A DNA stretch of 64,000 bases from Verrucomicrobium sp. BvORR106 (GCF_000739655.1 NZ_BATR01000020.1:1-64000); one strand, 5' to 3'. Counted from the stretch's first letter, positions 26,044-35,840 are shown. Notes: generated by a model from the letters alone, not told the origin. Program-made: numbers and translations.

Positions 26044-27087
26044 TCAGTTGTTCTGTTTCCACTCCTGCAGCCAGCGCAGCACCTCCGCCATGGGCTCAAT
26101 GAGGTCACTGGGCACGAAGCGGTCGATGTCCACATTCTCGTACAGTGCCCTCGCCAGCGGGATGTGCTGCATCACGGGGATGCCCTCCTCGCGCGCCACT
26201 TCCACCATGCGTCTCGCGATGTGGTCTTCACCCTTCGCCAGCACGCGCGGCATCTTGTCATCGTTCTCGTCGTAGTAGATGGCGATGGCTAGGTGCGTGG
26301 GGTTTGTCACCACCACTGAAGCTTTGCGGGTGCGTCCCATGGTGTCGCTTTGAGCCGCCTCCTGGGCGAGTTGTTTGCGCTTGCCTTTGATTTCAGGATT
26401 GCCTTCGCTCTCCTTGTACTCGCGCTTGACCTCATCCTTCGACATCTTCAGCTGCTTGATGTGCTGATATTTTTGGAAAAAGAAGTCGGCCGCCGCGATG
26501 ATGATATACGCCATGACCACATTCATCGTTAGCGCCTTGATCATCGGCTGCAACGCCGTGAGCACCGACTCCTCCCCGCCATAGGGCAGCCGCGTCAACG
26601 GGTCCAGGCTCGCCTTCGTGACGTAGTAGATGATGATCCCGATCACCCCCACCTTGATGGTGGATTTGAGCAGCTCCACCAGGCTCTTCATCGAAAAGAT
26701 CTGCTTGGCTTTGTCCATCGGGTTGAGCTTCTTCAACTCAGGCTTGAGAGGCTCAAACGTGAGCATGAACCCAATTTGGCCAAAACCCGCCGCCAGGCCC
26801 ACCACCATCACCACCATGAGGATGGGCATGGACATGAGGAGAATCTTCCGCCCAATCGCCAGCATCAACTCCATGGAGCCCTGCGCGAAGGGCTTGTGGT
26901 AATACTGGACTGGTAGCAGGATGAGCTCCTTCGCCTGCTCCACCATGGAAGGCCACATGATCCCGATCGTGACAAAGCTCGCAATGGTCAGGGCCGCGGT
27001 GCCCACATCCTGACTCTTCGCGACCTGACCCTTTTTGCGGGCGTCGCGAAGCTTCTTCGGGGTTGGTGGCTCGTTCTTCTCGCTCAC
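26044..27087 (-). CDS. sctU: T3SS export apparatus switch protein SctU (YscU/FlhB family)
   Basis: A 347-residue inner-membrane protein with four hydrophobic segments (about 28-50, 76-110, 143-163, 185-205) and a cytoplasmic tail. The autocleavage motif NPTH is at 262-265, intact and at the same position as in YscU. Cleavage there switches substrate specificity from needle to translocators and effectors. The N-terminal EPPTPKKLRDARKKGQVAKS is the family signature. Its start overlaps the sctT stop by four bases; it closes the sctN-U run. Confidence 0.96.
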   Translation of the reverse strand: MSEKNEPPTPKKLRDARKKGQVAKSQDVGTAALTIASFVTIGIMWPSMVEQAKELILLPVQYYHKPFAQGSMELMLAIGRKILLMSMPILMVVMVVGLAAGFGQIGFMLTFEPLKPELKKLNPMDKAKQIFSMKSLVELLKSTIKVGVIGIIIYYVTKASLDPLTRLPYGGEESVLTALQPMIKALTMNVVMAYIIIAAADFFFQKYQHIKQLKMSKDEVKREYKESEGNPEIKGKRKQLAQEAAQSDTMGRTRKASVVVTNPTHLAIAIYYDENDDKMPRVLAKGEDHIARRMVEVAREEGIPVMQHIPLARALYENVDIDRFVPSDLIEPMAEVLRWLQEWKQNN

Positions 27088-27872
27088 TCAAAGATCTTGT
27101 TATAGAACACCCGAATCTGGCCCGGCGTCGGGAACTCATTACGCAGGAAGCCCACCAGAAACACGAGGTAGAAGATGATCAACACGGCAGCAATACCGCT
27201 CTTCACCGGCATGGCCAGGAAGAACACATTCAACTGGGGGCTGAACCGGTTCATCAACCCCATGCCGAACTCCGCAATGAACATGGCGATGACCAGAGGC
27301 GCCGCAAAGGTGACGATCATTCCCATCATCTTATCCAGCACATGCAGGAACACGATGGGGAAGGCCGGCTCCATCTTGGGGAACCAGGAGAACACCGGCC
27401 AGTGCACATAACTGTCGTACATGATGGTGAGGAAGGCCATGAATCCCCCTCCCACAAAGAAGAAGACACCGATGATGCGGGCAAACAACAGACCAAAGGG
27501 CGAGGTGCTCTCACCTGACATGGGGTCAAACATCTCCGCCATGGAGCTGCCTCGCTGGTTGTCGATGAAGAAGCCCGTTCCTTCGGCAATCCAGAAGGCC
27601 ATCCCCGTCACAAACCCCAGCAGCATGCCGATGGCCACCTCCTTGGTCAGCACTCCGATCAAGAACAGCATGTCAGGATCCTGCGGGATACCGGACACGT
27701 GCACCATGGGGATGGCCAGCGTCGTCAGGCTGATGATGACGACCTGCCGGGCGATCCCGGTGATGAACTGCTGGGCAAAAAACGGCGACACCGAAAGCGC
27801 CGCCATCATCCGGGGCAGGGTGAAGGCGACCGTCAACATGATGTCCCGGTGCGCTATGAGGTCGAAGGTCAC
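27084..27872 (-). CDS. sctT: T3SS export apparatus protein SctT (YscT/FliR family)
   Basis: A 262-residue polytopic protein with about six hydrophobic segments and the family patterns LPRMMAALSVSPFF, FWIAEGTGFFIDNQRG and the C-terminal SGIAAVLIIFYLVFLVG. SctT forms part of the SctRST export gate in the inner membrane. It overlaps sctS by four bases on one side and sctU by four on the other, so stoichiometric coupled translation is likely. Confidence 0.95.
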   Translation of the reverse strand: MTFDLIAHRDIMLTVAFTLPRMMAALSVSPFFAQQFITGIARQVVIISLTTLAIPMVHVSGIPQDPDMLFLIGVLTKEVAIGMLLGFVTGMAFWIAEGTGFFIDNQRGSSMAEMFDPMSGESTSPFGLLFARIIGVFFFVGGGFMAFLTIMYDSYVHWPVFSWFPKMEPAFPIVFLHVLDKMMGMIVTFAAPLVIAMFIAEFGMGLMNRFSPQLNVFFLAMPVKSGIAAVLIIFYLVFLVGFLRNEFPTPGQIRVFYNKIFE

Positions 27873-28138
27873 CTTCGGAGAGTCGGAAAGGTGTCAAAAA
27901 TGTGCGTGGTGAAGTTGATCACCTCTGCGCCCGTCCAGGAGGCCGTGGCAATGATGACCACCGTCACGACAATGAGCTTCACCGCAAAGGACAACGTCTG
28001 CTCCTGCACCTGGGTGAGGGCCTGGAAAAGGCTCACGACCACCCCCACCACCGTGGCGACCACGATGGGAGGGAGGGAAAGGATCAGCACCAGAATCAGC
28101 GCCTTGTTGGTGATGTCGATAATGTAGGCTTGATTCAT
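27869..28138 (-). CDS. sctS: T3SS export apparatus protein SctS (YscS/FliQ family)
   Basis: An 89-residue protein with two membrane helices (about 13-36 and 50-75). The conserved VGVVVSLFQALTQVQEQTLSFAVKL (35-59) identifies the FliQ/YscS family. It belongs to the SctRST gate. Length is normal. It follows sctR by 22 bases and overlaps sctT. Confidence 0.95.
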   Translation of the reverse strand: MNQAYIIDITNKALILVLILSLPPIVVATVVGVVVSLFQALTQVQEQTLSFAVKLIVVTVVIIATASWTGAEVINFTTHIFDTFPTLRR

Positions 28139-28160
28139 GACAAGCAGGGGTGTGCGCCTC

Positions 28161-28829
28161 TCACCCGCCGGGCATGGCGTAGGTGATGACCAGTCCGTGG
28201 ATCAACCGGGCCCAACCGTCCACCAGGACGAAGAGCAGCAGCTTGAACGGAAGGGAGATGGTCATGGGTGACACCATCATCATCCCCATGGCCAGCAAAA
28301 TGTTGGAGACGATAAGGTCAATGGCAATGAAAGGCAGGTAGAGCAGGAACCCGATCTGGAAGGCTGCCGTCAGCTCACTGACGGTGAAGGCGGGGATGAG
28401 GACAAAGAAGTCATCCTTGTCGATCTTCACCTGGGCCTTGTCGCCCCAGAGCCGGCGGGCGGTATCGAGGAAGAACGCCTTCTCCCGGTCTGCCGTGTGG
28501 TAGGCCAGGAACTTCCGGATGGGCGTGCTGCTCCGGTCCATGATGCCCTTGATGCTCTCCACACTTAAATTCTTCAGATCCTCCTTTTCCAGGTTGGCAA
28601 AGGTTTGCTGGCCAATAGGGGCCATGATGTAGATCGTGAGGATCACCGCGATGCCGTTGAGCACCATGTTGGGCGGGATCTGCTGCACACCCAGGGCGTT
28701 GCGCACCAGGCTGAGCACGACCACCAGCTTCACGTAGGAGGTGACCATCACCGCCAGGAAGGGGATCAGCGCCAGCACAGAGGCCAGCACGATCAGCGTC
28801 AGCGGATCTGGCAGCTGCAGGTTGTTCAT
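28161..28829 (-). CDS. sctR: T3SS export apparatus protein SctR (YscR/FliP family)
   Basis: A 222-residue inner-membrane protein. Family landmarks are FLAVMVTSYVKLVVVLSLVRNALGVQQIPPNMVLNG (24-59), LIPAFTVSELTAAFQIGFLLYLPFIAIDL (148-176) and MGMMMVSPMTISLPFKLLLFVLVDGW. SctR is the core of the export gate. Its start overlaps the end of sctQ by four bases. Confidence 0.96.
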   Translation of the reverse strand: MNNLQLPDPLTLIVLASVLALIPFLAVMVTSYVKLVVVLSLVRNALGVQQIPPNMVLNGIAVILTIYIMAPIGQQTFANLEKEDLKNLSVESIKGIMDRSSTPIRKFLAYHTADREKAFFLDTARRLWGDKAQVKIDKDDFFVLIPAFTVSELTAAFQIGFLLYLPFIAIDLIVSNILLAMGMMMVSPMTISLPFKLLLFVLVDGWARLIHGLVITYAMPGG

Positions 28830-29869
28830 GCTTTGGCCAGTTCCGTGATGCGCACTCCGATGCGGTTGCCGATGTCCAGCAGCTCACCCTTGCCAATGGC
28901 GCGCCCGTTGGCGCAGATCGTCACCGCCTGGTTGGCAGGTGTGGGGAGTTCGATGCAAGCACCCGGAGCCAGGCTGCGCAGTTGCTCGAGCGTGGCGGCG
29001 TGCGTCCCCACCAGGAAGGTGAGTTCGACTTCAAGCTGGTCCACCAAGGCCAGGGGCTCGGTGGCGGCGGGAGTTGGGGCGGGTTCGCTCATGATGAATT
29101 GTTGAATGGTCAGCGTTTTGTCCTGCCAGATGGCAGCGGCGTGGCGGCGGCCAGCGATCAGCACCTCACAGGCACCTTGCACGCGCCAGGCCTGCAGGTC
29201 CGCCAGCACGGCATCCGCCTGGCGCAGTTCGCGGAACTCCTGTTGCGAAAGCGTGACGCGCCCGGCAACGAAAGACAGCAGCAGGGGCAGCGCATTCAGG
29301 CTCCGCACCGGCTGAGCCGGCACCCGGGCCATGATCTGGGCCAGGTGCTCCAGAGCGGCGTCATCCCCTTTCAAGGTGCCGCGAATCCAACCGGGGTCGC
29401 CGTCCTTTTCCACCGCGAAGGTCAGGGATTCCGCCTCCGCTTTGACAGGAGAGCCCGCGGGCAGCAGCTCTGCCAGCCCCACGTCCACCCCTTTGCCCTT
29501 GAGCTGAGTCAGCCCCGTCTCGAAGGCTGCCGCGAGCACGCCGCAGGCCAGCTCCGCGGGCAGCACTTCCAGATCCAGTCCGGCCAGGGCGGCGGAGAGC
29601 GCCGACACATCCGGCAAGCGCTCCAGTTGCACCTGGAACTCATGCCCGTCCACCGTCACCCGGGCGACCCGGCTGGCGGGGTTCAGACTCCTGACAGCAG
29701 AAAACTTCAGCGTGGCCGGTTGCCCGTTCCAGGCAAAGGCCACAGGCCGGTTGCTCCCGGCAATGGCCTGAACGGTCCGCGCGAACAAGGGGCGGACTTT
29801 TTCCAGGGCCAGGGGCTGAAGGTCAACTTCAGTGCCGGTTATTTCCAAAGGCATTCGGGCGGACATCAA
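28826..29869 (-). CDS. sctQ: T3SS cytoplasmic ring (sorting platform) protein SctQ
   Basis: A 347-residue protein. The C-terminal SpoA domain (about 272-347; VDQLEVELTFLVG, LRSLAPGACIELP, VTICANGRAIGKGELLDIGNRIGVRI) is the FliN/YscQ signature. The N-terminal two thirds are less conserved, as usual. SctQ scaffolds the sorting platform with SctK and SctL. YscQ has an internal start producing a SpoA-only form; an ATG in the same frame at the segment MSEPAPTPAATEP just before the SpoA domain (about residue 259) could serve the same purpose here. Confidence 0.9.
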   Translation of the reverse strand: MMSARMPLEITGTEVDLQPLALEKVRPLFARTVQAIAGSNRPVAFAWNGQPATLKFSAVRSLNPASRVARVTVDGHEFQVQLERLPDVSALSAALAGLDLEVLPAELACGVLAAAFETGLTQLKGKGVDVGLAELLPAGSPVKAEAESLTFAVEKDGDPGWIRGTLKGDDAALEHLAQIMARVPAQPVRSLNALPLLLSFVAGRVTLSQQEFRELRQADAVLADLQAWRVQGACEVLIAGRRHAAAIWQDKTLTIQQFIMSEPAPTPAATEPLALVDQLEVELTFLVGTHAATLEQLRSLAPGACIELPTPANQAVTICANGRAIGKGELLDIGNRIGVRITELAKA

Positions 29870-29934
29870 TCAAGAGAGTGTTGAGGAAGGCGGGCGGAAG
29901 CAGGCGGGGAGTGAAAAACACCTGCTGCCTCAGG

Positions 29935-30876
29935 TCAGGCGGTTGCCTCCTCCTGCTGTTGCTGCTGCTGGCGGGCCTGATCCCACGGAGTATTGCGCTC
30001 GCGGGAGCGGCCGTCGGAGGGGGCGTCGCCTGAAGAGTTCACCGTGACCACTGACGGCGCAGTTTGGTGCAGCCGCTCATCCAGCCGCTGCGAGAGCATG
30101 GCGATGCTGCCTTCCAACCAGCGCACCGAATCCGCCCTCGTGGAAACAAACTCCACCATCACCCGGCCGTCTTCTCTCCAGACGCGAGCCTCGGTGCCGG
30201 GCAGGACGCCCTCCTGGAACTTGATCCGTACCTCTTGGTTCTGGCCCGAGAGCGGGTCCGTCACCAGCACGCGATCCGCCATGGTGTGCATGAGGTTTTC
30301 AATCTGGGCCACCCGTTCAGCCATCGGGCTGGCTCCCTCCGCCGCGGCGGCTGGGGCCGGAGCAGACACCACGCTGGATTGTGAGAAGAAGCTGTCCAGA
30401 ATGGCCGACCCGAGCGTGTCAGGTTTGACCTCGGCAGCGACCGTTTCCGGTTGAACCTCCGTACCCACGCCAGGAAGCGAGGAGCCCCCGGTCGTCGCCA
30501 GAGACTTCAATGCTTGTGCGGCGAGCTCTCCCACCTTCCCGCCTTCAGGAACGGTTCCAGGAAGAACGGCAGCAGAAAACTGCGAACGCCCACCCGTGTC
30601 GGCAACGGATGCCTGCCCGCCTTTGTCATCAGTGCTCACCACCGTTGCAGGCTGAGGCACGCCCGGGGTGGCCATGCCTTCCAGCATGGACCAGTCAGGC
30701 CCTTTCTGGTCGTCGTCGCCAAATCCATCGTCGGTGCCACTGCCGGAACCAGAAGGCTTTTCCAGAAGCGCCTTCAAGATTTCCAGGGCAGACGGATCAC
30801 TCGTCTCAGTCACCACCTCACCCGTCGGACTTTCCGTCACCGGGTTGGAATTGGACGCGGAGTTAATTGTATTCAT
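29935..30876 (-). CDS. sctP: T3SS needle-length/substrate-switch protein SctP (YscP/FliK-like)
   Basis: A 313-residue protein. Most of it is low-complexity, Ser/Thr/Gly/Pro/Glu-rich and probably extended, as in molecular rulers. The C-terminal segment (about 215-275: VRIKFQEGVLPGTEARVWREDGRVMVEF...WLEGSIAMLSQRLDERL) matches the FliK/YscP T3S4 substrate-switching domain. The end is Gln-rich. Its position between sctO and sctQ equals that of yscP. It overlaps sctO by 14 bases. Confidence 0.85.
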   Translation of the reverse strand: MNTINSASNSNPVTESPTGEVVTETSDPSALEILKALLEKPSGSGSGTDDGFGDDDQKGPDWSMLEGMATPGVPQPATVVSTDDKGGQASVADTGGRSQFSAAVLPGTVPEGGKVGELAAQALKSLATTGGSSLPGVGTEVQPETVAAEVKPDTLGSAILDSFFSQSSVVSAPAPAAAAEGASPMAERVAQIENLMHTMADRVLVTDPLSGQNQEVRIKFQEGVLPGTEARVWREDGRVMVEFVSTRADSVRWLEGSIAMLSQRLDERLHQTAPSVVTVNSSGDAPSDGRSRERNTPWDQARQQQQQQEEATA

Positions 30877-31375
30877 GGTTTTGACTCCCGGTTAAATTGA
30901 AGAGAGCTGATTTGGGGGATGTGAAATCTTCCATTTCCAGGTCAGCAAGACGCTCCTCTTCCAGCGCCTGCTCGCGCCGCCAGAGCTGGCGGTGTTCCAC
31001 CAGTTTTTCCAGTTCCTGGGTGGCTTTGATGTGGGCCTTGCGGGCTTCTTCCAGAAGTTCTCTCGCACGATCGAGATCGGCCTCGGCCTTGCGGAGCAAA
31101 TCCATATAGTCCAGCTCCTTCTCGCGCATGCCAGCGATCTCAAGACGCAGGTCGGTGATGTCGCCCAGCTTCACCGGCTTCAGCATGATGGAATCCATCA
31201 ACCGCCGTTCCTCAACCACGCGCCACACCTTGTAGTCCTCCAGCTCCTGCTGGCGCTTTTCCACCAGCTGCTCCGCCTCCACCACGACCCGCCGGGCCGC
31301 AGTCACAGCCTTGCTCGCCTTGTCCTCGCGATGTTCGCGGACAAAGATGAGATCCTGCAGGAGGTAGCGGGCCAT
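30863..31375 (-). CDS. sctO: T3SS central stalk protein SctO (YscO/FliJ-like)
   Basis: A 170-residue protein, nearly all alpha-helical coiled coil rich in Arg, Glu and Lys (for example AEQLVEKRQQELEDYKVWRVVEERRL, LDRARELLEEARKAHIKATQELEKL). SctO acts as the stalk linking the ATPase to the gate SctV. Identification rests on coiled-coil nature, size and position between sctN and sctP. Sequence identity in this family is always low. Confidence 0.85.
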   Translation of the reverse strand: MARYLLQDLIFVREHREDKASKAVTAARRVVVEAEQLVEKRQQELEDYKVWRVVEERRLMDSIMLKPVKLGDITDLRLEIAGMREKELDYMDLLRKAEADLDRARELLEEARKAHIKATQELEKLVEHRQLWRREQALEEERLADLEMEDFTSPKSALFNLTGSQNHEYN

Positions 31376-31408
31376 GGGGTTACGGTGAAAGAGGATGGAA
31401 TGCCCGCG

Positions 31409-32743
31409 CTAGCGGGCCAGTTGCATCATCGCCTGAAGGGTTTGTTCGAAGGTGCTCTGCTCACGCAGTCCCTGTTTCAAGAAATTATTGATCGCATCGA
31501 CCTTGGCAATGGCCTCGTCGGAAGAGGCATCACTGCCCTTCTTGTACTCACCGATGCGCACCAGAAGCTCCACTTCTTGATACTTGGCCAACAGGTTGCG
31601 GAGCTTGCCCGCCGCCCGTTGGTGATCGGGGGTCGCGATCGCCGTCATCAAGCGGCTCACGCTCGCGAGGACGTCGATCGCAGGATAATGGTTCGCGGAG
31701 CCAAGCTTGCGGGAAAGGATGATGTGACCGTCCAGAATGGAGCGGGTTTCATCCGCCACTGGTTCCGTCATGTCGTCCCCCTCCACCAGCACGGTGTACA
31801 GGGCGGTGATGGAGCCATTCGCGGAGCAGCCGGCGCGCTCCATCATCTTCGGCAGAGTGGCGAAAACGGAAGGCGGGAAACCACGACGGGTGGGCGGCTC
31901 ACCTGCGGCCAGACCGATCTCGCGCAAGGCACGGGCAAAGCGCGTCACGGAATCCATGAGCAGCAACACCTTCCGGCCTTTGTCACGAAAGTACTCGGCG
32001 ATGGCCGTGGCCACATATGCGCACTTGAGGCGCTCCATGGCCGGACGGTCGGAGGTCGCAATGACCGTCACCGCACGCTTCACGCCATCTTCACCCAGGT
32101 CACGCTCCAGGAACTCGCGCACCTCACGGCCACGTTCACCGATCAGGGAAAGCACCACGATGTCTGCTTCCGTATTGCGGATGATCTGGCTCAACAGGGT
32201 GCTCTTGCCACCACCTGCCGCCGCGAAGATGCCCATACGCTGCCCTTCGCCGCAGGTAAGCAGACCATCCAGTGCCCGCACGCCCAGATGGATGGGCGTA
32301 GAGATGAGCTGGCGGGTCATGGCGTTCGGCGGATCCGCCGTCACAGCATAGTATTCCTCGATCTCAATCGGGCCTTTCCCGTCAGAGGGGTTGCCCAGGC
32401 CATCGAGCACCCGGCCCAGCATCGCCGGCCCCACAGGCACGCGGTGCACCTCTCCGGTAGGGGTCACCTCTGTGGAGGAGGAAATGCCCTCCAGTTCGCC
32501 CAGCGGTGTCAGCAGCACGAGGTTCTTGGCAAACCCCACCACCTCGGCCATCAGACCATCCTCCTGCCAGGGATTCCGCAGATGGCAGAGTTCCCCGATT
32601 TTCACACCGGGGGCGTACGCCTGGATGATGGTGCCCACCACCTGCACCACCCGGCCACGCGGCACCAGGGGACGCGCCGTCTCCACCCCGCGCATCAGGC
32701 GCCGGTTGAGGGCTTCAAAGTCCATGGTGGGTCGCATCGTCAT
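31409..32743 (-). CDS. sctN: T3SS ATPase SctN (YscN/FliI family)
   Basis: A 444-residue ATPase. Walker [10 protein letters not shown] lies at 174-182, GERGREV at 202-208 and Walker [12 protein letters not shown] at 260-270, followed by the family hallmark [21 protein letters not shown]. It unfolds substrates and strips chaperones at the export gate. N-terminal beta-barrel residues 30-110 are normal. The C-terminus ([12 protein letters not shown]) is complete. It is the first gene of a block colinear with yscN-U. Confidence 0.97.
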   Translation of the reverse strand: MTMRPTMDFEALNRRLMRGVETARPLVPRGRVVQVVGTIIQAYAPGVKIGELCHLRNPWQEDGLMAEVVGFAKNLVLLTPLGELEGISSSTEVTPTGEVHRVPVGPAMLGRVLDGLGNPSDGKGPIEIEEYYAVTADPPNAMTRQLISTPIHLGVRALDGLLTCGEGQRMGIFAAAGGGKSTLLSQIIRNTEADIVVLSLIGERGREVREFLERDLGEDGVKRAVTVIATSDRPAMERLKCAYVATAIAEYFRDKGRKVLLLMDSVTRFARALREIGLAAGEPPTRRGFPPSVFATLPKMMERAGCSANGSITALYTVLVEGDDMTEPVADETRSILDGHIILSRKLGSANHYPAIDVLASVSRLMTAIATPDHQRAAGKLRNLLAKYQEVELLVRIGEYKKGSDASSDEAIAKVDAINNFLKQGLREQSTFEQTLQAMMQLAR

Positions 32744-32781
32744 GTCGGGTCTGGCTTGGCTGGGGATTGGGATAATAGAAA

Positions 32782-33420
32782 TTACTTCAGGGAGTTGATC
32801 AGCGCCTTCTCAATGGCCCGCAGCTGGGTCTGGATGCTCGCGTCCACGACGCCGATCTCCGTCTCCAGCACACAGCCGTCTTCGGCCAGGCGCTCGTCAG
32901 GCAGCACTTCCAGGAACTGGACCTTGGGGCAGGACTCCAGCATGGACTGCACGCGGGACTGGAGCCACTCGGCCTGGGCCGGGGCCACGCGAACGGTCAC
33001 ATGCCCCTCGTTCCGGGTGGTTTCCAGCGCATGACGCACGGCCTGCTCGACGATCTCCTTCTGCTCAAAGGTGCCCAGCACACGACGCAAGGCCCGCATC
33101 ACCAGATCGATCATCACACCTTCCACCTTGGAAAAGTAAGCAGCGCTCTGGGTCATGCATTCCATGATCTGCCCGGCAATCTCCGCCTTGCCCTCCTCCT
33201 GACCTTCCTTGAACCCCTCCTCACGGCGGCGTTCGTACTCGGTCTGCGCCTCGGCACGCTTCTGGTCCGCGTCCATCTGACCGGCCTTTCGCAGCCGGAT
33301 GGATTCGCTCACTGCCGCGTCCACAATCGCCTTCGCACCCGCGACCACGGCATAGTCTTCCGCCTTGACCACTTTCGCGCTGGGCTCAATGGCCACTCCC
33401 GTTGCATTCAGGCAAAGCAT
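32782..33420 (-). CDS. sctL: T3SS ATPase regulator/stator protein SctL (YscL/FliH family)
   Basis: A 212-residue protein. The middle is a charged helical region with [32 protein letters not shown] (75-106), typical of FliH/YscL, followed by the family's V-type E-subunit-like C-terminal domain ([46 protein letters not shown]). SctL tethers SctN to the SctQ/K platform. It overlaps sctK by 13 bases. Confidence 0.92.
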   Translation of the reverse strand: MLCLNATGVAIEPSAKVVKAEDYAVVAGAKAIVDAAVSESIRLRKAGQMDADQKRAEAQTEYERRREEGFKEGQEEGKAEIAGQIMECMTQSAAYFSKVEGVMIDLVMRALRRVLGTFEQKEIVEQAVRHALETTRNEGHVTVRVAPAQAEWLQSRVQSMLESCPKVQFLEVLPDERLAEDGCVLETEIGVVDASIQTQLRAIEKALINSLK

Positions 33421-34094
33421 GCCATCTCCTCCTTGGTAAAAACTTCATTGCCAATCTTGCGGACGAACGTCCAGATCTGGTCGCACTCCTCTGTGGCCAG
33501 CTTGGGGGTGCCCTGCTGCTGCAGTGATGGCGGCAGTTTTACCCAGAACCGCCGCAGCAGCTCCGAGGGCTCGTCTGAAAGCATGCCCAAGACGGTAGCC
33601 CAGCCAGTGGCCAGCACCTGCTGGCCGAGGCTGCCCTGAATCCCGGCGGTCAGTTGGGGCAGCGCCGGTGCCGTCATCATCCGGCCACGCCGCAAGGCGA
33701 AGGCGTGAGCCGCCGCGCCAATGGCGGCCTTCAGCTCCATAGTCTGCACCCGGGCAATCGTCGCCGCGATCTTGGTCGCGTGGATGGCGGCCCCGCAATA
33801 GCAGGCCAGTTTCTCCAACGTCATCCAGCTCATCAAAACCAGCCGACGACGCGGAGGGGAGAAATCCCACCAGCCCGGCACGTGATCCAGCCCCAGTTGA
33901 GTCGTCGCCCAGCGGGAGGCATGCTTCTGCCCCACCGCCGAGTTTGCCAGGAAAGCCAGAACATCAGCATGTGGCAACGCAGCAAGCCGGTCAGGGTGCG
34001 CCCAGTGCTGGGGCTTCCCTTGAAAGTCACCAATCAACCGGAAGAGGTCCGGCTGACGGAGGGCAAGTTCTGCATACCATTGCGGCAGATTCAT
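33408..34094 (-). CDS. sctK: T3SS sorting-platform protein SctK (YscK-like)
   Basis: The protein is 228 residues from ATG 34094 (MNLPQWYAEL), which overlaps the sctJ stop in an ATGA; a longer frame reaching 34667 would run across sctJ and is not credible. The sequence is helical with Trp-rich segments (HVPGWWDF, LLRRFWVKLPP). SctK links the SctQ pods to SctD in the basal body. Assignment depends mainly on its place between sctJ and sctL and on size close to YscK (about 209 residues). Confidence 0.85.
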   Translation of the reverse strand: MNLPQWYAELALRQPDLFRLIGDFQGKPQHWAHPDRLAALPHADVLAFLANSAVGQKHASRWATTQLGLDHVPGWWDFSPPRRRLVLMSWMTLEKLACYCGAAIHATKIAATIARVQTMELKAAIGAAAHAFALRRGRMMTAPALPQLTAGIQGSLGQQVLATGWATVLGMLSDEPSELLRRFWVKLPPSLQQQGTPKLATEECDQIWTFVRKIGNEVFTKEEMACFA

Positions 34095-34837
34095 GATGCA
34101 GACTTGGGGTTGCCCTTGCGGAACATGAGGAAGACAGCCGTGGCGAGAAGGAATCCGCCCGCCGCTGCCGCCACGGGCACACCCCACGGTGGCAGGGTTG
34201 CCAGCAGACCAGCGGCCTTGGTCGCCTCCGGCTTTTCCTTGCGACGCACCGGTTCCATGGCCTCTGCGGAAGTGATCACGAGCTCCACGTTTTCCGGCTT
34301 CAGTCCTTCCACACTGCGAGTCACCAGATTTTTCAAGTCCTGGGTATTGTTCGCCAGATTGTAGCCGGGACGGCACTTGATGAAGACCGCCGCCGAAGCG
34401 GGATTGGTCTCCTCTGCCAACGGATCCGTGTCTGGCAGGGCGATGTGGACACGAGCCGCGACCACGCCGTCGATCTTCATGAAAGTCTCCGAAAGCTCCT
34501 GGCTCAGAGCATAGATAAAACGGACACGTTCCTCCGTCGGGGAGCTGACCAGCCCGGACTTCTGGAAAATTTCCCCCATGCGCTGGAAGCTCTGCCGTGG
34601 CAGGCCCATCGCCTGCAGCGTCTGCATGGCAAAGGGAAAGTCCTCGGACTTCACCTGGAGGGCCCATTTGTCTTCCTTGCCGGGAGTCTTGGTGCAGGCG
34701 ACCTCACGTTCCATCAGGGCGGCCATGACCTCGTTGGCTTCTTCCTCACGCAGATCGCTGAAGAGGGGCACCTGCTTGGCACAGCTCACCAGCAGCAGGC
34801 CGCAAAGACAAAGAGTGATTCGAGAGAGGGGAGCCAT
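34091..34837 (-). CDS. sctJ: T3SS inner-membrane ring lipoprotein SctJ (YscJ/PrgK family)
   Basis: The protein is 248 residues from ATG 34837 (MAPLSRITLCLCGLLLVSC), which puts the lipobox LVSC at a standard distance; the frame can extend 11 codons upstream. Typical patterns follow: LFSDLREEEANEVMAAL, GLPRQSFQRMGEIFQKSGLVSSPTEERVRFIYALSQELSETF and GVVAARVHIALPD. A C-terminal membrane helix (about residues 215-236) is followed by a basic tail. SctJ and SctD form the inner ring. Confidence 0.95.
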   Translation of the reverse strand: MAPLSRITLCLCGLLLVSCAKQVPLFSDLREEEANEVMAALMEREVACTKTPGKEDKWALQVKSEDFPFAMQTLQAMGLPRQSFQRMGEIFQKSGLVSSPTEERVRFIYALSQELSETFMKIDGVVAARVHIALPDTDPLAEETNPASAAVFIKCRPGYNLANNTQDLKNLVTRSVEGLKPENVELVITSAEAMEPVRRKEKPEATKAAGLLATLPPWGVPVAAAAGGFLLATAVFLMFRKGNPKSAS

Positions 34838-34941
34838 GAAATAGGGCGAAAGAGGAAATGCAAAAATCAAACAGATGACAGGTGCCGCGGACGAGGACGC
34901 GTGGATGCCGCGACCTCATCCGTCAGGTACACCTGGCTGGC

Positions 34942-35397
34942 TCAACCACCGCGGCTGAGTTCCTTGATGGTGTTGGTGCCGGCTTTGGAGGCGTTGTCCA
35001 CGCCCATCACCGACATGCTCCATCGGGCGACTTCAATTTGAAGAGCCATGATCTCACCGAAATCGGTCCCGAGCTTGAGCGGACCATTGCTGGAGATGTG
35101 CTCCAAACGGGAGTTGATGGCGCTCATCGAGTCATGATAGCCGGTATTGAAATGGGAAATGCCATCGAGAATGGAGTCTCCCAAGGTGTTGAATTTCGTC
35201 GGTTCCACCGCACCTGCTGCGGTGGGGGCAGCGGGAGCCTGGGCAGGAGCGACGACTGGTGCCGACGTGCTGGCAATCATGGCCCGCAGTTGCTCCAAAT
35301 CTTGGGGAGAGGACACCCCCAGCGGAGCAGGCACGGCCGCAGTGGCTGCGACGGCAGTCTGCGCTTGGACGGGAAGGGCGACAAGAGGTACGCTCAT
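34942..35397 (-). CDS. sctI: T3SS inner rod protein SctI (YscI-like)
   Basis: A 151-residue protein with an Ala/Pro-rich first half and a helical C-terminus (LGTDFGEIMALQIEVARWSMSVMGVDNASKAGTNTIKEL), the part that is conserved in YscI/PrgJ rods and polymerises. Family members are usually 100-150 residues. It starts within an ATGA overlap with the upstream TPR gene and precedes sctJ by about 100 bases, as yscI does. Confidence 0.85.
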   Translation of the reverse strand: MSVPLVALPVQAQTAVAATAAVPAPLGVSSPQDLEQLRAMIASTSAPVVAPAQAPAAPTAAGAVEPTKFNTLGDSILDGISHFNTGYHDSMSAINSRLEHISSNGPLKLGTDFGEIMALQIEVARWSMSVMGVDNASKAGTNTIKELSRGG

Positions 35398-35801
35398 AGA
35401 AAGTTGCGTTTGGGTGCCAGATGATCGGAGGACAGGGTCAACAAGTTGGCCGCCATCGCCCGGGCGTCAGGTTGCGAGGAAGTGCTGGCGACCTCCTGCA
35501 AGATAGCCTGCCCCTCCTCCTCCCGGCCCTGAAGTCTCAACGCGCAGCCCAGATGGGCGCGGGCGAGGTCAGAGCCGGGATTCAGGGTCAATGCACCTTC
35601 CTTCAGCGATTTGATGGCCACCTCGGGGTTGCCCGAGAGGATGGCGACAACCGCCCCTCCAATGATGGGAATCTCGCTCTCGGGTCGCACAGCTTGGACA
35701 CCGTCAAAGACGGCGACGGCCTCTTTGTAGAGACCATTCCATGCGGCCAGGTAGCCTATACGCATCAAAAGACGGACGAGCTCAGAATCGATGGGGATCA
35801 T
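35394..35801 (-). CDS. sctG: TPR protein, probable needle chaperone SctG (YscG-like)
   Basis: A 135-residue protein with tetratricopeptide-like helices: YLAAWNGLYKEAVAVFDGVQAVRP, GNPEVAIKSLKEGALTLNP and HLGCALRLQGREEEGQAIL. In Yersinia the TPR protein YscG, with YscE, keeps the needle subunit YscF from polymerising in the cytosol. Position directly after the needle gene and before sctI equals that of yscG. HrpB1-type annotation would be an alternative label. Confidence 0.78.
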   Translation of the reverse strand: MIPIDSELVRLLMRIGYLAAWNGLYKEAVAVFDGVQAVRPESEIPIIGGAVVAILSGNPEVAIKSLKEGALTLNPGSDLARAHLGCALRLQGREEEGQAILQEVASTSSQPDARAMAANLLTLSSDHLAPKRNFL

Positions 35802-35840
35802 GCACTGGCAGACGTGGTTCTAACGTTGATGGGCCAGAAC

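Noticed and set aside
34095..34667. N-terminal extension of the sctK frame
   Set aside because: It would be read out of phase across sctJ; the ATG at 34094 in the ATGA overlap is the natural start.
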